From Kalmanozyma brasiliensis GHG001 (Eukaryota; Basidiomycota; Ustilaginomycetes; Ustilaginales), in NCBI RefSeq assembly GCF_000497045.1, contig NW_015961970.1:1765706-1829705 (forward strand): a stretch of DNA of 64,000 nucleotides. Direction: 5' to 3'. Positions 1 through 10,534 of this stretch are shown here, piece by piece (the stretch's first letter is position 1; the number at the start of each line of letters is the position of its first letter). A program made the position numbers and the translations under genes. The notes beneath the pieces were generated by a model. That model saw only the letters and a list, made by a program, of their open reading frames with translations, was not told the DNA's origin and ran no database searches.

Positions 1-1685
1 CCTCATTGGCGTGATCTCGCCCTGCATGCTGAGCGTCGATTCTTTTTCGAGGGGTCGGCTTTGCTGTTCCGAAAGCTCCACATCAAAAAAAAAGAAAACG
101 CTCCGGCTAGCACCATTCATGACCCCACGTTGGACGGTCTTGGCTCATTCTGTTCTCGCATTCGCACCCTCGCTTGAGCGGAACAGGAACAAAAGGGCTT
201 CCAATCGTAAGCGATGTGGGTCCGGCGGCCGCTAGCAATAAGGAAGGCACCTTAGTGACGAAAGCCAAGTCAATCAGAAAGTCTGGGCGACCCACTTAAG
301 AAAGATTTATTCTGGGAGTCTGAATCAGGAATCGGTCGCCGAGAACAGCGCTCAGTAAGTGCATTTTCCAAGGGAAAAACGGTTGACTCTCACTGGAGCG
401 TCAGGCGAACGGAACAGTCGAAATTTCATTTATTCGTCTTTTCTGTTTCATTTTCGTGCTCATCCCTCTCATCGACGCGATTTCATGTAAAAAAGTTTAT
501 GAAAAAAAAAAGCAGCTGTTTTGACAGCTGGGATTATGCTAAACGTGCCTCGACCCTAGCAGCCCCTCTGACTCGTACCTCGCTGTGCTGTGCTGTGCTA
601 TGCAGTGCGGTGCAGTTGCCGTGCCGTTGCGTGATGCATCTGCGTGTCGTGATCTTCGCACCTCCCTTGCTTCGCTCCGCGGCCACTGCATCAAGCTGCC
701 CTTACGCCCTCAAAACTATCCTCGTACCTTCTTGCGTGCTCTGCTGACTGCTGATCGTCGTCGACATGAACGTCTGCTTAAGCTCAGTTCTTGTATCCGC
801 ACACAGCCTAAGCTGCGGTGCCTTTCATCATTTTTCCGTTGGACCCCGCCATACGTTAGAGCTGCAACCCTTGATTCCCTGCTTGCGTGACGGACTGCGA
901 GGTGTTGCTTCATGCTGCTGCTGCATGTAGCTAGCCCCTCGCTGCGAAAGCTTGGCTGTGCGTACCATAACCGTGACCGTCAGTCACCCTTTGAGTGATA
1001 CCTGTGTGACTGTGACTCTGAAATGGGACTGTGACTGTAGAAGGAAGCATTGCCCCTCCCCCCTCCTCGACGTGTTGCTCATCCTTCCACCTCAATAACG
1101 CTATCCTTCTTGTCCATCACATCCTTCCTTCAGACCAGCATCCGCCCTGCCCTTTGTTCGTCCATCACAACAATCACGACTTGCCGCCTTTCTTCAGCCA
1201 ACACCCTGCACCACCAATCACTGCAACCACCGCAGCACACTCCTACTTCACCGTCACGTCAGCTCGGACCTTCGCACGCTTCTTCCTTCTGCTGTCCCCT
1301 GAGTCGATTCTAGCGAACAAAGCTTGGACTCCACGCTCGTCATTCGTCCCATCACAACGCCACGGCCCCTTCTCCGTGCTTGTGACCATTCCGAGTCACC
1401 CTTACTACAGTCACACACACACACACAGTCCCTCCTTCGCATCACTTGCGACCAGTGCTCGACTCTGCTCCTACCTTATAACACCAGCCTTCCAGCGCTC
1501 TCGCGCCTTCTTCTTTCCAACACTTCAACCAACCCTCACCCCGCCCACTACTACATCCAGCCCCTCAACCGACATCGACTGACTCCAACTCCGTCCCTAA
1601 AGGCGACACGCCTTCACCACGGCCCATCAGACTCTCTCGCTACTGCTAGATAGCTTGAGCACTTTTAGCCACCATCGCATCCGTC
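1..1685. other. Gene-free left flank, promoter and leader of the Ecl1-like gene
   Basis: I see no convincing gene here. The only open frames are short or low in complexity. From about 1050 to 1680 the + strand is strongly pyrimidine-rich (C/T with few G), as is common in fungal core promoters and leaders, and it runs directly into the ATG at 1686. A short TGC/GTGC-rich stretch lies near 588-640. The far left could hold the flank of a gene outside the window. Confidence 0.6.
1412..1427. repeat. (CA)8 microsatellite
   Basis: Eight perfect CA units lie in the pyrimidine-rich leader of the downstream gene. Confidence 0.9.
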
Positions 1686-3851
1686 ATGGCCGGCATCTAC
1701 CGACGTTCGCTTGCCCGTGTGGGTCGCAAGGACTCCGAGATCGCAGAGATTCGCACCACACCTGCCGACGAGCTTTCGTCGTGGCTGGGTGACGACGTCT
1801 GCACCAACTGCGGTGCCTCGACACCCCACGGCAAGCTCTTCTGCTCCGAAGCTTGCAAACTCGCCGACGCTAGCGAGGTAGCGCACGCCTCTCTCATCGA
1901 GAGCCTGGCTTCGCCTCTGCCCCCCTCCGACGAGTTCAGCAAGGGCGACAATGGCGTCAAGTTCCGCTACCCTTGCCCGCCTTCCCCCAGCCTGCTCGCT
2001 CAAATGTCAGCACCGCTTCGCACCACCTACCTCACATCACCCGCTCTCGCCGCATATCAGAGCTCGCTACCCGTATCCCGAGGTCGCTTCAGCCTTGCTT
2101 CCACCACCTCCAACGACGCTGGCGTCGAAGGCGCGCGTCACACCAAGAAGCGAAGCAGCTCGCAGTCCACCTTCTCCTCCATCTCGGAGTCGGGAGGCAG
2201 CCAAAGCGCCTTCGCCAGCACCGATCCGTCGACACCATCACCCGCCTACGAGCCTGTCGAGGATGAGTCGAGTGACCTCGATGCGCACGACTTCCAGCTT
2301 CCGCCTTCGGTCAGCACAGCAAGCTCCGTCATGCTGCGTAAGAGCTCTGCCGCGTCCTCGTCCTCGTCATCGCGTGCACGATCGTCCTCGCGCGCTGCGA
2401 CGGCTCCCCACCCCATCAACGCGGATGGCCGCACACCAAAGTCTCCTCTCTGGTACGCACGCCGACCCAGCAACACCAACGCACGCGGTAGCTACTACAC
2501 CTCGCCTGCCGTCACAGCCACCACCATGGTCACCGCCATCAGGCGAGACCACCGAGCCAGCACGACTCCTTCGACATCGACATCGACTGGCACCGAGGAC
2601 GTGCGCGGACGACCCAGCAATGCCGAGGCCACCATGACGCGCAAGTCAGCCAAGGACGTTCTCTCGCAGGCCTTCCAGCTGGCAGCGGGCACCAGTCAGA
2701 GCAAGACGTTCGCAGTACGCCGAGGACGCTCCGAGCAGCTCGACACGCGATCGCCACCTCCCTCGCACTCGCTGGCCTCGTCGGCCGGCAAGACGCTGCG
2801 TGGCGGCAGCCCCACCAGCAGCTCGCGAAACTTTAGCCCCATCAGCACCGAGCTTGGCTGCGACCGATGCCGCACCATCTCGAACCTCTCCGGCGAGCAC
2901 AACGTCTACGGCAGCAGTCTCAAGTCGTCCAACTCGCGTGGCCTCTCCTCATCGCCTCGTCGCGAGTCGGAGGAGCGATACCGCAGCATCAAGCAGTACC
3001 ACAAGCACTCGCACAGCGCTGCTGCCGGCTTCTTCTTCACGCATATGGAGTCGCGTGACGCGCTCGTCGCCGACGCGGACAAGCCGCAAGAGCGCGAGGG
3101 CCGTCGCATCGAGTCTTCCCGTCCCCACCGCGACGCCGCCGTCGAGGACGGACAGCAAGACGTGCGCGCTACTCCCCCGCGTGGCCGATCCAAGGCTCGT
3201 GGCAGGAGTTCGCACCGCCGCAGCCCTAGCCCGCCTCGAGCTGCAGCCAGGCGCGATTCTTCGCTGGTCGACGAGGTCAGCCGAGCTTCGCCTGCTCCCA
3301 TCTCGCCTCGCTCGCAACCCATCTCGATCTCGATGATGGCCCGCGACGGTCGACGATCCAGCGGCGACGACGCCTACCACCACGACGAGGAGCTCCGATC
3401 CGCCCTGCCGCAGCGTCCTTCGCCTCTGGCGCTCATCTCCGAGAAGGAGGTGCTGGGCCACCGCAAGGTTGCCGCTGCTCCTGAAGCCGATTCCGACGAC
3501 ACGCGTGGTCGTGGTCGCGGCAGGAGCACGCGACGAGGCCGAGGCTCTCAGGAGCGCGGCTCCACCTCGCGCTCCCGATCGCGCTGGATCCTGCAGGACT
3601 GCGAGGTCACTTGGGGTGGCTACGGTCACCTTGCCTCGGACAGGGGCGAGAAGGAGCTCGTTGCGCCCGCTGCCAAGCCGTCGCGATCTCAGCGCTCCCG
3701 CACCGGCCGCGCCAACCCCGAATTCACCGACCCAGGCTTTGACGATGTCGACCTCGAACTCGACGGCGACGATGAGCGCGACGAGTCCGTCTCGTCTGGC
3801 GGAAGCTTCGAGTCCACCGTCGCTCGCGGTCGAACCAGCCTTCGTACCTGA
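1686..3851 (+). CDS. Large disordered protein with N-terminal Ecl1-type zinc motif
   Basis: This single-exon frame encodes 721 residues. Near the N-terminus, Cys39, Cys42, Cys53 and Cys57 form a CX2CX10CX3C pattern ending in LFCSEACK. That resembles the zinc-binding motif of the fungal Ecl1/2/3 'lifespan regulatory factor' family. Ecl1 proteins in yeasts are small, and they affect chronological lifespan and starvation responses. The rest is low-complexity Ser/Arg/Pro sequence with RG, RGR and SR clusters, which suggests a nuclear or RNA-associated regulator. A second CXXC (CDRCRT) lies around residue 395, and the C-terminus is acidic. The start was chosen because the motif follows closely and no earlier in-frame Met is supported. 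The domain call rests on the cysteine spacing alone, and the function is inferred. A generic treble-clef motif is the alternative. Confidence 0.75.
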   Translation: MAGIYRRSLARVGRKDSEIAEIRTTPADELSSWLGDDVCTNCGASTPHGKLFCSEACKLADASEVAHASLIESLASPLPPSDEFSKGDNGVKFRYPCPPSPSLLAQMSAPLRTTYLTSPALAAYQSSLPVSRGRFSLASTTSNDAGVEGARHTKKRSSSQSTFSSISESGGSQSAFASTDPSTPSPAYEPVEDESSDLDAHDFQLPPSVSTASSVMLRKSSAASSSSSSRARSSSRAATAPHPINADGRTPKSPLWYARRPSNTNARGSYYTSPAVTATTMVTAIRRDHRASTTPSTSTSTGTEDVRGRPSNAEATMTRKSAKDVLSQAFQLAAGTSQSKTFAVRRGRSEQLDTRSPPPSHSLASSAGKTLRGGSPTSSSRNFSPISTELGCDRCRTISNLSGEHNVYGSSLKSSNSRGLSSSPRRESEERYRSIKQYHKHSHSAAAGFFFTHMESRDALVADADKPQEREGRRIESSRPHRDAAVEDGQQDVRATPPRGRSKARGRSSHRRSPSPPRAAARRDSSLVDEVSRASPAPISPRSQPISISMMARDGRRSSGDDAYHHDEELRSALPQRPSPLALISEKEVLGHRKVAAAPEADSDDTRGRGRGRSTRRGRGSQERGSTSRSRSRWILQDCEVTWGGYGHLASDRGEKELVAPAAKPSRSQRSRTGRANPEFTDPGFDDVDLELDGDDERDESVSSGGSFESTVARGRTSLRT

Positions 3852-4162
3852 AAAACCATTCGATGTTGAACACTCAAAAGTGTCTCCGAACCCCCCAAAA
3901 GTTACGATCTCAACGATCTTTGCCGTCCCACAAATTAGCATTCAACTCTTATAATCAGCATAGCATGTACCACCAATCAATCTCAAAAAGGCGTCACCGT
4001 CGCAAATAGCATCACTCACCCATCACTGTTTGAGCGTGTGTGTCAAGAGAGAGAGGGTTCCGGGGGGGTGAGAGGTACAAGTACACGTGTGAATACAATG
4101 GAGCAGAAGGGGAGGGGGAGGGTATCATCGACAGGAACGAGGATGCGGTGGAAGGGAGGTGT
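3852..4162. other. Convergent 3' intergenic region
   Basis: This 311-bp stretch lies between two stop codons facing each other. It holds the 3' untranslated regions of the flanking genes, with a purine-rich segment at about 4040-4130. I see no gene in it. Confidence 0.7.
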
Positions 4163-7100
4163 TTACATGGCGGTTGGGCTGTGAATGACGAGCCAGAGGA
4201 CCTGGAGTGGGGCCAGAGCTAGCAGCACGATGCATGCTGTCGCTTGGGACACGCCGTAGATGGCGACCTGGGCGAGTAGCTGAGGGACGCCGTTCACGGC
4301 GGAATACGTCTTCCACTCGGCGACTCGGGCGGGTAGGGGCGGATTTAGGCGCCACAGCTGGTCGAGCAGAGGCAGACGCAGCACCGGTTGGAGGGTCGTT
4401 GTTGGCATTGTGGACCAATCGATTTCCCCCTGATAGTGGAGGCTTGTCGGGGGGTGGAACATTCGCAAGTGCGCCGCCTTGCGCTCTGCTAGACTGAGCA
4501 GATATGCGATGAGCGCACACTGCAGTAGCACCAGGAGGAGCTTCTGCCCTCGCCCCAGGCGTTTCTGGACGGTGGTGGGAGGCGGGTGCGAAAGGCGCTC
4601 AGCGAGGACGGAAAGCGCCGCCATGACTTCCTCCCTCAACTGTGCCACTCTATCCCGCTCATCCGCGTCTTCGAAGCGCTCCCACGGCTGCGTCTCGCCA
4701 GACCGCACCACGGGTGGGCTGGAACGAACGCGCTCCAGCTGGCGAGCCGCCTCCCCGAGCCGCGCTCCAAACTCCCGCCGCCCCCTGTCACCCGCTTGAA
4801 GCGTCGTCAGCATCTCGGACAAGGTGCCACGCACGGAACCCGCCGAATCATCGGAAGAGCCAGGGGAAAAGGGTGCAAAACCTTCCAGTCCCAGATCGAC
4901 AGGTCGCGGCGACCGGGGCGAGCGCAGAGCCGGCGCGGGTGGCAGCATCGGCGGCGTCGTCGAGCGCTTGAGCTGGGGTGGAGGCGTGGACGAGCGCGGC
5001 AGCGCGGAATGCGAGTCGGCGAACAGACCACGCAGCGGTGCACCAGCGGTGGTGAGCGAAGCAGGGAGGACGCGGGTGATCTTGGGACTCGGGCGGATGA
5101 TGTGGCGTGACGGCTTGAGAGGTGAAGCGTAGGCACCGGGTGGGTGGAGCGTGTGAGAGAAGGAGGTGGTGGCCTCCACAATCGGGAGTGGGGGTGGGGG
5201 TGAGGGTGTATGCTGTTCACCAACGCTCTGCGGCGAAGGCGTCTGAGGTATCGGTGAACCTTCCCGACTCGCCTCCTCGTCTTCCTGCTCCGCCGCTGTC
5301 AAAGCTGGTGTCGAAGCCTCCGCCAGGATCGCTGGCAGGACGATCTCCTTGGCCGGCAACAGTCCGCCTCCCTCACCTTCGCCAAGCACCGCGCTCTCAT
5401 CCCACGACCCGGAATCCGAGCGATAATCGGGCCTGGGGCTGAACCGAACACTGTGCCCGCGGCGAGCGGACCCCTTTTTCGCGGAGGATAGGATGCCGCT
5501 CGGCGTGTGTGGCGAGTCTTGCGCGATCAAGTGATCGAGCTGACGAGCAGGCGTGCGAGAGACGACGCTGAGCGTGCTTACTTGGCGCCGATGCGCGTTC
5601 TTGCGCGGGGAGGAGGCAGGGGTGGAGGCAGCAGAGGAGGGATCGCTGCGGTTGGGAGAGAGCGCCATGGGTTGCGGCGAATAGGTGAAGCCTGGGGCGT
5701 GCTGTGCGGGCGGTTGTGATTGTGGGTCTTCGATAGGTGGACTTGTGGTTGCGGCAGGTATTGGGTCGACGTCGTCTGCGCTGACCTCGTCCGGCTCTAC
5801 CGTTTCGGATGCCTCCGCAGCCTCTTTGCTGAGCTGTTGAGGCTGCGCATGCTCTTCATTGAGCTGTAGAGACCGCGCGTCCCCTTCCTCGTCCACCTTA
5901 GCCGACCCCAAACTCGATAGCATCGGTGAACCGCTGAAAGCACTCCCGCCCGTCGACCGCGAAGGAGTCTCCCTCATGGACTGAAACACCGTCGTGCCCC
6001 CCACACTCGCCGGTGTTGCGAACGCTGAGCTTCCTATCGACTTCGGACTGTCCATCTGCGAGCTGTCCACCGACAACCTCCTCCTCCCAAGCACACCGAA
6101 TGCTCTCGCCGCCCTCTCGCGCTCCCTCTTGGCCTGCTTGTCCGCCCACTGCTTCTGCTCCTCCGCGGCGCGCGCCTCACGCTCCTTCTGCATCGACTCG
6201 AACACCGCTGCTATGCTTCTTCGGCCTGGGGTGGCTTTGAGCGGCGTGGCGGATGCGTCTGATGGCTTGGGCGAGGCGTCGGATGTCAGCGATCGCGGTG
6301 TCGAGCGCATTGGAGAGGGTTTCGACGAAGCGGGGTCTAGAGATGTATCGAGTTTGCTAGCTGGTGACTTGGACTGGAGCAGAGTGGAGCGACGGGCTGT
6401 CCACCGCGCCATCGACTCTGCACGACGTTGCGCGGCGAGCGCTTGCTCAGCATCGCTCTCGGCATCGGATTCGTCGAGTTCGAGCGTGTCGAGGCCGCGC
6501 TGGAGCTGGTCATACGAGCGCTGGTAAGGCGAGGTCGGGGAGCGACCTATGCTGCTCCTGGATCGTGCGGAGCGAGGGACGAGGACAGGGTCCTTTTCGA
6601 AGTCCCGCCCTTGCGAGCGGGGTTCTGACTGCGAATGTGAAGATTGTTGAGAATGGTCTGGGTGGTGTGTGCCATTTGTGGTGTGGCTCTGTCTGCCTGT
6701 GAGCTCGGACGTTGTCGTCATCGTTGCTGATCCTCTCCGCGTCATGGCGTGTACGCCGACGGACAGGGATCCGGAATCGGACCCTGACGAGGAAGATCCC
6801 ACCACGCGTCGACAGAGACCCAGATCAATGTCCTGATCGGAACAGCGGCAGTCGTCGGGGCAGAGCTGTCTCCTTGGTTTCACCCTTCCCGTGCTCTCTG
6901 CACTTCTTGTCGTCGAGCCGTTGCCGTTGCTCCTTCTCGCTCGACGTACAAGCGGAGTGATATGAATCGACGGCAGCGTGCCGATATCGTCGAGCGTCTG
7001 CAGGGTCGGTGTGGCCCCGCTGCCGAGCGAATCCAACGAACTGGCGCTCGACTCGGACCTCACCTCCCACGGTTGATAGCCGTCTGTGGACTCGGCATTG

Positions 7101-7291
7101 ACAAGCGTGCTGCTCGACGTTGAGATGGCATCCGGCTGTGGCGTGAGACGGGTGTACGACTCGTTCGGACGGAGGCGATTGCGAGGAAGGAAAGGACTGT
7201 GCAAAGGTTTGGGGGTGGACGATGAAGCAAAGGCGTTGCGCAGAGGCGAGTAGGCCGTTGCTTCATCTCGCGAGCGGACGGGAGAGGGCAT
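4163..7291 (-). CDS. Unrecognised 1042-residue protein with C-terminal membrane segments
   Basis: This is a single-exon frame on the minus strand. Most of the protein is disordered and rich in Ser, Pro and Thr, with many SP/TP sites. A charged, probably helical stretch rich in Glu, Arg and Lys lies at about residues 365-400. Two hydrophobic segments sit near the C-terminus, at about 914-935 and 1007-1038, so the protein is probably anchored in a membrane with a long soluble N-terminal region. Around residue 613 the stretch HSVRFS fits the consensus of a protein phosphatase 1 docking site (RVxF class). I do not recognise a family. A tail-anchored nuclear envelope, ER or spindle-pole protein would fit this design, but that is inference. 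Confidence 0.7.
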   Translation of the reverse strand: MPSPVRSRDEATAYSPLRNAFASSSTPKPLHSPFLPRNRLRPNESYTRLTPQPDAISTSSSTLVNAESTDGYQPWEVRSESSASSLDSLGSGATPTLQTLDDIGTLPSIHITPLVRRARRSNGNGSTTRSAESTGRVKPRRQLCPDDCRCSDQDIDLGLCRRVVGSSSSGSDSGSLSVGVHAMTRRGSATMTTTSELTGRQSHTTNGTHHPDHSQQSSHSQSEPRSQGRDFEKDPVLVPRSARSRSSIGRSPTSPYQRSYDQLQRGLDTLELDESDAESDAEQALAAQRRAESMARWTARRSTLLQSKSPASKLDTSLDPASSKPSPMRSTPRSLTSDASPKPSDASATPLKATPGRRSIAAVFESMQKEREARAAEEQKQWADKQAKRERERAARAFGVLGRRRLSVDSSQMDSPKSIGSSAFATPASVGGTTVFQSMRETPSRSTGGSAFSGSPMLSSLGSAKVDEEGDARSLQLNEEHAQPQQLSKEAAEASETVEPDEVSADDVDPIPAATTSPPIEDPQSQPPAQHAPGFTYSPQPMALSPNRSDPSSAASTPASSPRKNAHRRQVSTLSVVSRTPARQLDHLIAQDSPHTPSGILSSAKKGSARRGHSVRFSPRPDYRSDSGSWDESAVLGEGEGGGLLPAKEIVLPAILAEASTPALTAAEQEDEEASREGSPIPQTPSPQSVGEQHTPSPPPPLPIVEATTSFSHTLHPPGAYASPLKPSRHIIRPSPKITRVLPASLTTAGAPLRGLFADSHSALPRSSTPPPQLKRSTTPPMLPPAPALRSPRSPRPVDLGLEGFAPFSPGSSDDSAGSVRGTLSEMLTTLQAGDRGRREFGARLGEAARQLERVRSSPPVVRSGETQPWERFEDADERDRVAQLREEVMAALSVLAERLSHPPPTTVQKRLGRGQKLLLVLLQCALIAYLLSLAERKAAHLRMFHPPTSLHYQGEIDWSTMPTTTLQPVLRLPLLDQLWRLNPPLPARVAEWKTYSAVNGVPQLLAQVAIYGVSQATACIVLLALAPLQVLWLVIHSPTAM

Positions 7292-8941
7292 TTACTGTGC
7301 CGCGCTGGGTATTGTAGATCGGGAAGGTGTTGTGCGCTCGAGGAAGATGGCTGCTTCCATGATGAATGGTGTCTACGAAACGACAGTGTTGGCTACAAGC
7401 AGCATGGGCCAGCTGTATGGGATCGAGGCGGAGAAGAGACTGTATGTTCGAGCGTTCAAGGCGAGCGCAGAAGAATCATCGGGAATGTTGTTGTGCAGCA
7501 GCGCCGTGCGATAAAGGTGTTCGCTCACGATCAGAATGTTGGCGACGAGCTGGATGATGGTGTTGGACCCGCGTCAACGCGCTGCCGCTGCACCGAACCC
7601 TTTTTTGACTTTTGACAGACACGCCAAAAGGACCTGTCCGCCTTACCGTGGCACGCGCCATGGCAGGCGTGTTGAGCTCCAGATCGGGTAGATACGAAGA
7701 GGATCTCCCGATTTGAATTTCCGCGTTCGTCGAAGGCAGTCTAGGCCTACCTTGCCTTTGCCTGTACATGGTGTTTGGCACAGAGCAAAGAGAGAACCCT
7801 GATGCGAAACGATGCATAGTCCGCTGAGCATGGGCTGAGACGTTTGCATGCTCAAAAGCGGGGTCAAGATGGCTTACTCGTCGGTTCCCTGGCAACGGCC
7901 GAGTATCCACGGTGGAAATACAGGTTCGGCCTTCTCCGAGCCACATGGCAAGTTTACTTTGTAGCTTCGTGGTCGGCTCGAAGGACACATGCCCAGCGCC
8001 ACTCTTCCCGCTACGTCTGGCTTGCAAGAAAGGGCAAGCTCTACTGGAGCTAGATCGTAGTTGCTGCTCCACAATAGCATGCTTTCGAGTCACGGCGAGA
8101 CAAGGCCCGGTCGAGCTTAGATCGTTTGCCTAAGCACAAGCCTAGGGATGCCGAGTCGGTTGGATGAGATATGACTACGTTTGCTCGTCTTCGAAGCTGC
8201 CATCATGGCTTCAAGAAGCCGTGGCACGAGCATCGTACGGTACCGATGCGATGACGAAAGCCGCCATTCAAGGTTTGCTCGTTCCGCTGAGATGAACCCT
8301 TGCGTGCCTCTCCAGGGTCCTGTCCTCGGCGAACTCCGTACTGGCTCTGGACCTGCAGATTTGCGTCGGCAGTCAAATCAGAGAGGACGGACCTTGCTTG
8401 CTCTGCCTGTTCCGAATAGGCTGGAAAGCCTTGTCTGCTTGTCTGCATCGACACAGACACACAAACCACGCTCGGCTTGAGCCGAATCCTTGAAAGCCAG
8501 TCTCACGCTCGGGAGCAACCACGGCAAGATACGCCCACACGAGCAAGCACGTCAGTCAAGGCACCGCTGACCTCGCCTGGCTGCTCGCAACGTAGGACCC
8601 TGAATTCGCTCAAATTTAGGATTCTGTGCGAGCGAGCCAGCTGAGAAAGACGCAGCTCGAGCCCCGACCGAGGAATTGCCGCTCCCGTATCCTTATCGTT
8701 CAAGGCCCTCGTCGAGCAACCTTGCTCGCATCTCACCCGCAACAACGCTCTCCCCGCTTGCTAGCCTTGACCACCTATATAGCCACCACTACACACATCT
8801 ACCGGCGACCCCTTCCGCCACCAACTGCTCGCAGCCAACTCAACTTTCCGTCTTCAGTGCTCGGATTGCCCGCTTATCATCTTTGGCTATCATACCCCGC
8901 AAGCTCGTCGTCCCCCCTCGCTTCCGCTACATCGTCCTACA
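7292..8941. other. Intergenic region, divergent promoters
   Basis: This 1.65-kb stretch separates the divergent starts of the 1042-residue protein and urate oxidase. It contains only frames that look random in composition, the longest being 205 codons on the minus strand (7476-8093). I could not support a gene or an RNA. The last 250 bp before 8942 are C/T-rich and carry a TATA-like element. Confidence 0.6.
8776..8782 (+). promoter_or_regulatory. TATA-like element upstream of urate oxidase
   Basis: The sequence TATATAG lies about 160 bp before the urate oxidase ATG, within a pyrimidine-rich promoter stretch. The spacing is plausible for a fungal gene with a leader of about 100 nt. Confidence 0.4.
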
Positions 8942-9925
8942 ATGTCTGCCAAGGCTTCCTCGTCCAACGTCCGCCTCGTGTCTGCCTCGTACGGCAAGGA
9001 TCTGGTCCGCATCTTCCGCATCGTGCGTGATTCCAAGGACCCTTCGTCGCATCGTGTCGCCGAGTACACCGTGCGCTGCTTGCTCCACGGTGAGAGCCTC
9101 ACACCCTCGTACACCGAAGCGGACAATTCGCCCGTCGTCGCCACCGACACGGTGAAGAACACGCTCAATTACCTCGCCAAGGTGCTGCCGGCCGAAGACG
9201 TCCTCTGCCCCGAGCGATACGCCCTCAACGTGGTCAACCACTTCCTCTCCACCTACTCGCATATCGAAAAGACCGAGGTCGATCTCATCCAACACAAGTG
9301 GACGCGCATCGTCTTGGATCAGAAGGATGGCGGCGCCCACAAGCACAGCTTTGTCCGCGACGGCGAGGAGAAGCGCACCGTGCGAGCGCTAGGAGAGCGA
9401 TCCGGCAGCGAGATCAACGTGACCACGCTCGAAGGCGGCATCAAGGGTCTGCTGGTGCTCAAGAGCAGCGGAAGCGCCTTCTACGGCTTCCACAGGGACA
9501 GTTTCACCACGCTCAAGGAAGTGCGCGACCGCATCTTTTCTACGGAGGTCGAATGCTCCTACTCGATCGCTGTGCCTAAGGGGGGACTCACTGCTGTGCT
9601 CAAGAACGCATCGTCCTTGCCGCACTTTTGCGAGATCCAGTCTTCGGTCAAGTCGCACATCCTGCGCGTGTTTTCGCTCGATGACTCGGCGAGCGTCCAG
9701 GCGACCATGTACCGCATGGGCGAGGCCATCCTCGGCGACGCTGCCAACACGACGGTGCAGGATGTCTCGTTCGCATTGCCCAACAAGCATTACATCCCCA
9801 TCGACTTGGGCTTCAAGGGTCTCAGCAACCTTGACGAGAAGGATGCCGAGGTGTTCCTGCCCACCGCGCATCCTAGCGGCTACATCAAAGCCAAGATCGA
9901 ACGCTCGCCGTCGGCCAAGCTCTGA
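8942..9925 (+). CDS. UOX: Urate oxidase (uricase), peroxisomal
   Basis: This 327-residue single-exon protein should oxidise urate to 5-hydroxyisourate with O2, the first step of urate breakdown for use as nitrogen. Family signatures are clear: SYGKDLVR with the catalytic Lys at residue 19, the ADNSPVVATDTVKNT block with the catalytic Thr at about 68, HSFVRDGEEKR, the LKSS...FYGFHRD segment, SVQATMYRMGE, and LPNKHYIPIDL carrying the active-site His at about 281. The length fits the family (about 300). The last three residues are AKL, a type 1 peroxisomal targeting signal. The ATG at 8942 gives the expected short N-terminus before the YGK motif. No other purine-breakdown gene is adjacent. Confidence 0.96.
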   Translation: MSAKASSSNVRLVSASYGKDLVRIFRIVRDSKDPSSHRVAEYTVRCLLHGESLTPSYTEADNSPVVATDTVKNTLNYLAKVLPAEDVLCPERYALNVVNHFLSTYSHIEKTEVDLIQHKWTRIVLDQKDGGAHKHSFVRDGEEKRTVRALGERSGSEINVTTLEGGIKGLLVLKSSGSAFYGFHRDSFTTLKEVRDRIFSTEVECSYSIAVPKGGLTAVLKNASSLPHFCEIQSSVKSHILRVFSLDDSASVQATMYRMGEAILGDAANTTVQDVSFALPNKHYIPIDLGFKGLSNLDEKDAEVFLPTAHPSGYIKAKIERSPSAKL

Positions 9926-10534
9926 ACAGAGGCTCGGTGGTTCTTCGCTGCTCGGACTGCATTGCTCTGAACACTTGTACATTGTCAGGTCGGTTCCTGA
10001 CCCTCTCGACATCCTCTCACTGCTCGCAATACATTCTCGCTGATTCCTACTGGTCGAGCCGGTCACCCGCCTCGCCGACTTGCGTGTGTTGAGTGGAAGA
10101 TAGCATGCCTCGGCTCAATCCGCCATGTGCCTCATCGCCCTGATCCGCATCACTTCCAGTCTTGCCCAAGGTCGATGCTCGATGAGGTAAGGGGCACCGG
10201 CTCCGACGGATGATGAGCTTGTTGCGAGCCCCACCGTCCCCACCGCCCCTGCAGCGGACACCGGCGAGGTCCGTTCGGCAAACAGGGGCTGGCTGAGCCA
10301 GAAACGGGATCTGCCAGCTGCTGCCCACGAATTTAGACTTTTGCAGCCCAATTCTTCGCAAACCAACACTTCGCGCTCCCGTGCCTCGAATTGCATTCCC
10401 GTTCTTCGAGCACGGCCCCCACACTCCCTCGCGTGACTTGTGCCTTTGGTGTTTAGCTCACCCTCATCATCATCTCGACCTCCATCACCCTCCATCAATC
10501 CATCTGAACGGAGTGCTCAAGATACTGCTGCAAG
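9926..10534. other. Intergenic region upstream of the GLTP gene
   Basis: This 609-bp stretch holds the 3' end of urate oxidase and the promoter of the GLTP gene. I see no gene or clear element in it. Confidence 0.65.

Noticed and set aside
588..640. TGC/GTGC-rich stretch near the left edge as a tandem repeat
   Set aside because: Units are imperfect and only partly in register, so it is local composition rather than a defined repeat.
7476..8093. Minus-strand frame of 205 codons in the intergenic region before urate oxidase
   Set aside because: Composition looks random, there is no domain or hydrophobic pattern, and frames of this size occur by chance at this GC content.
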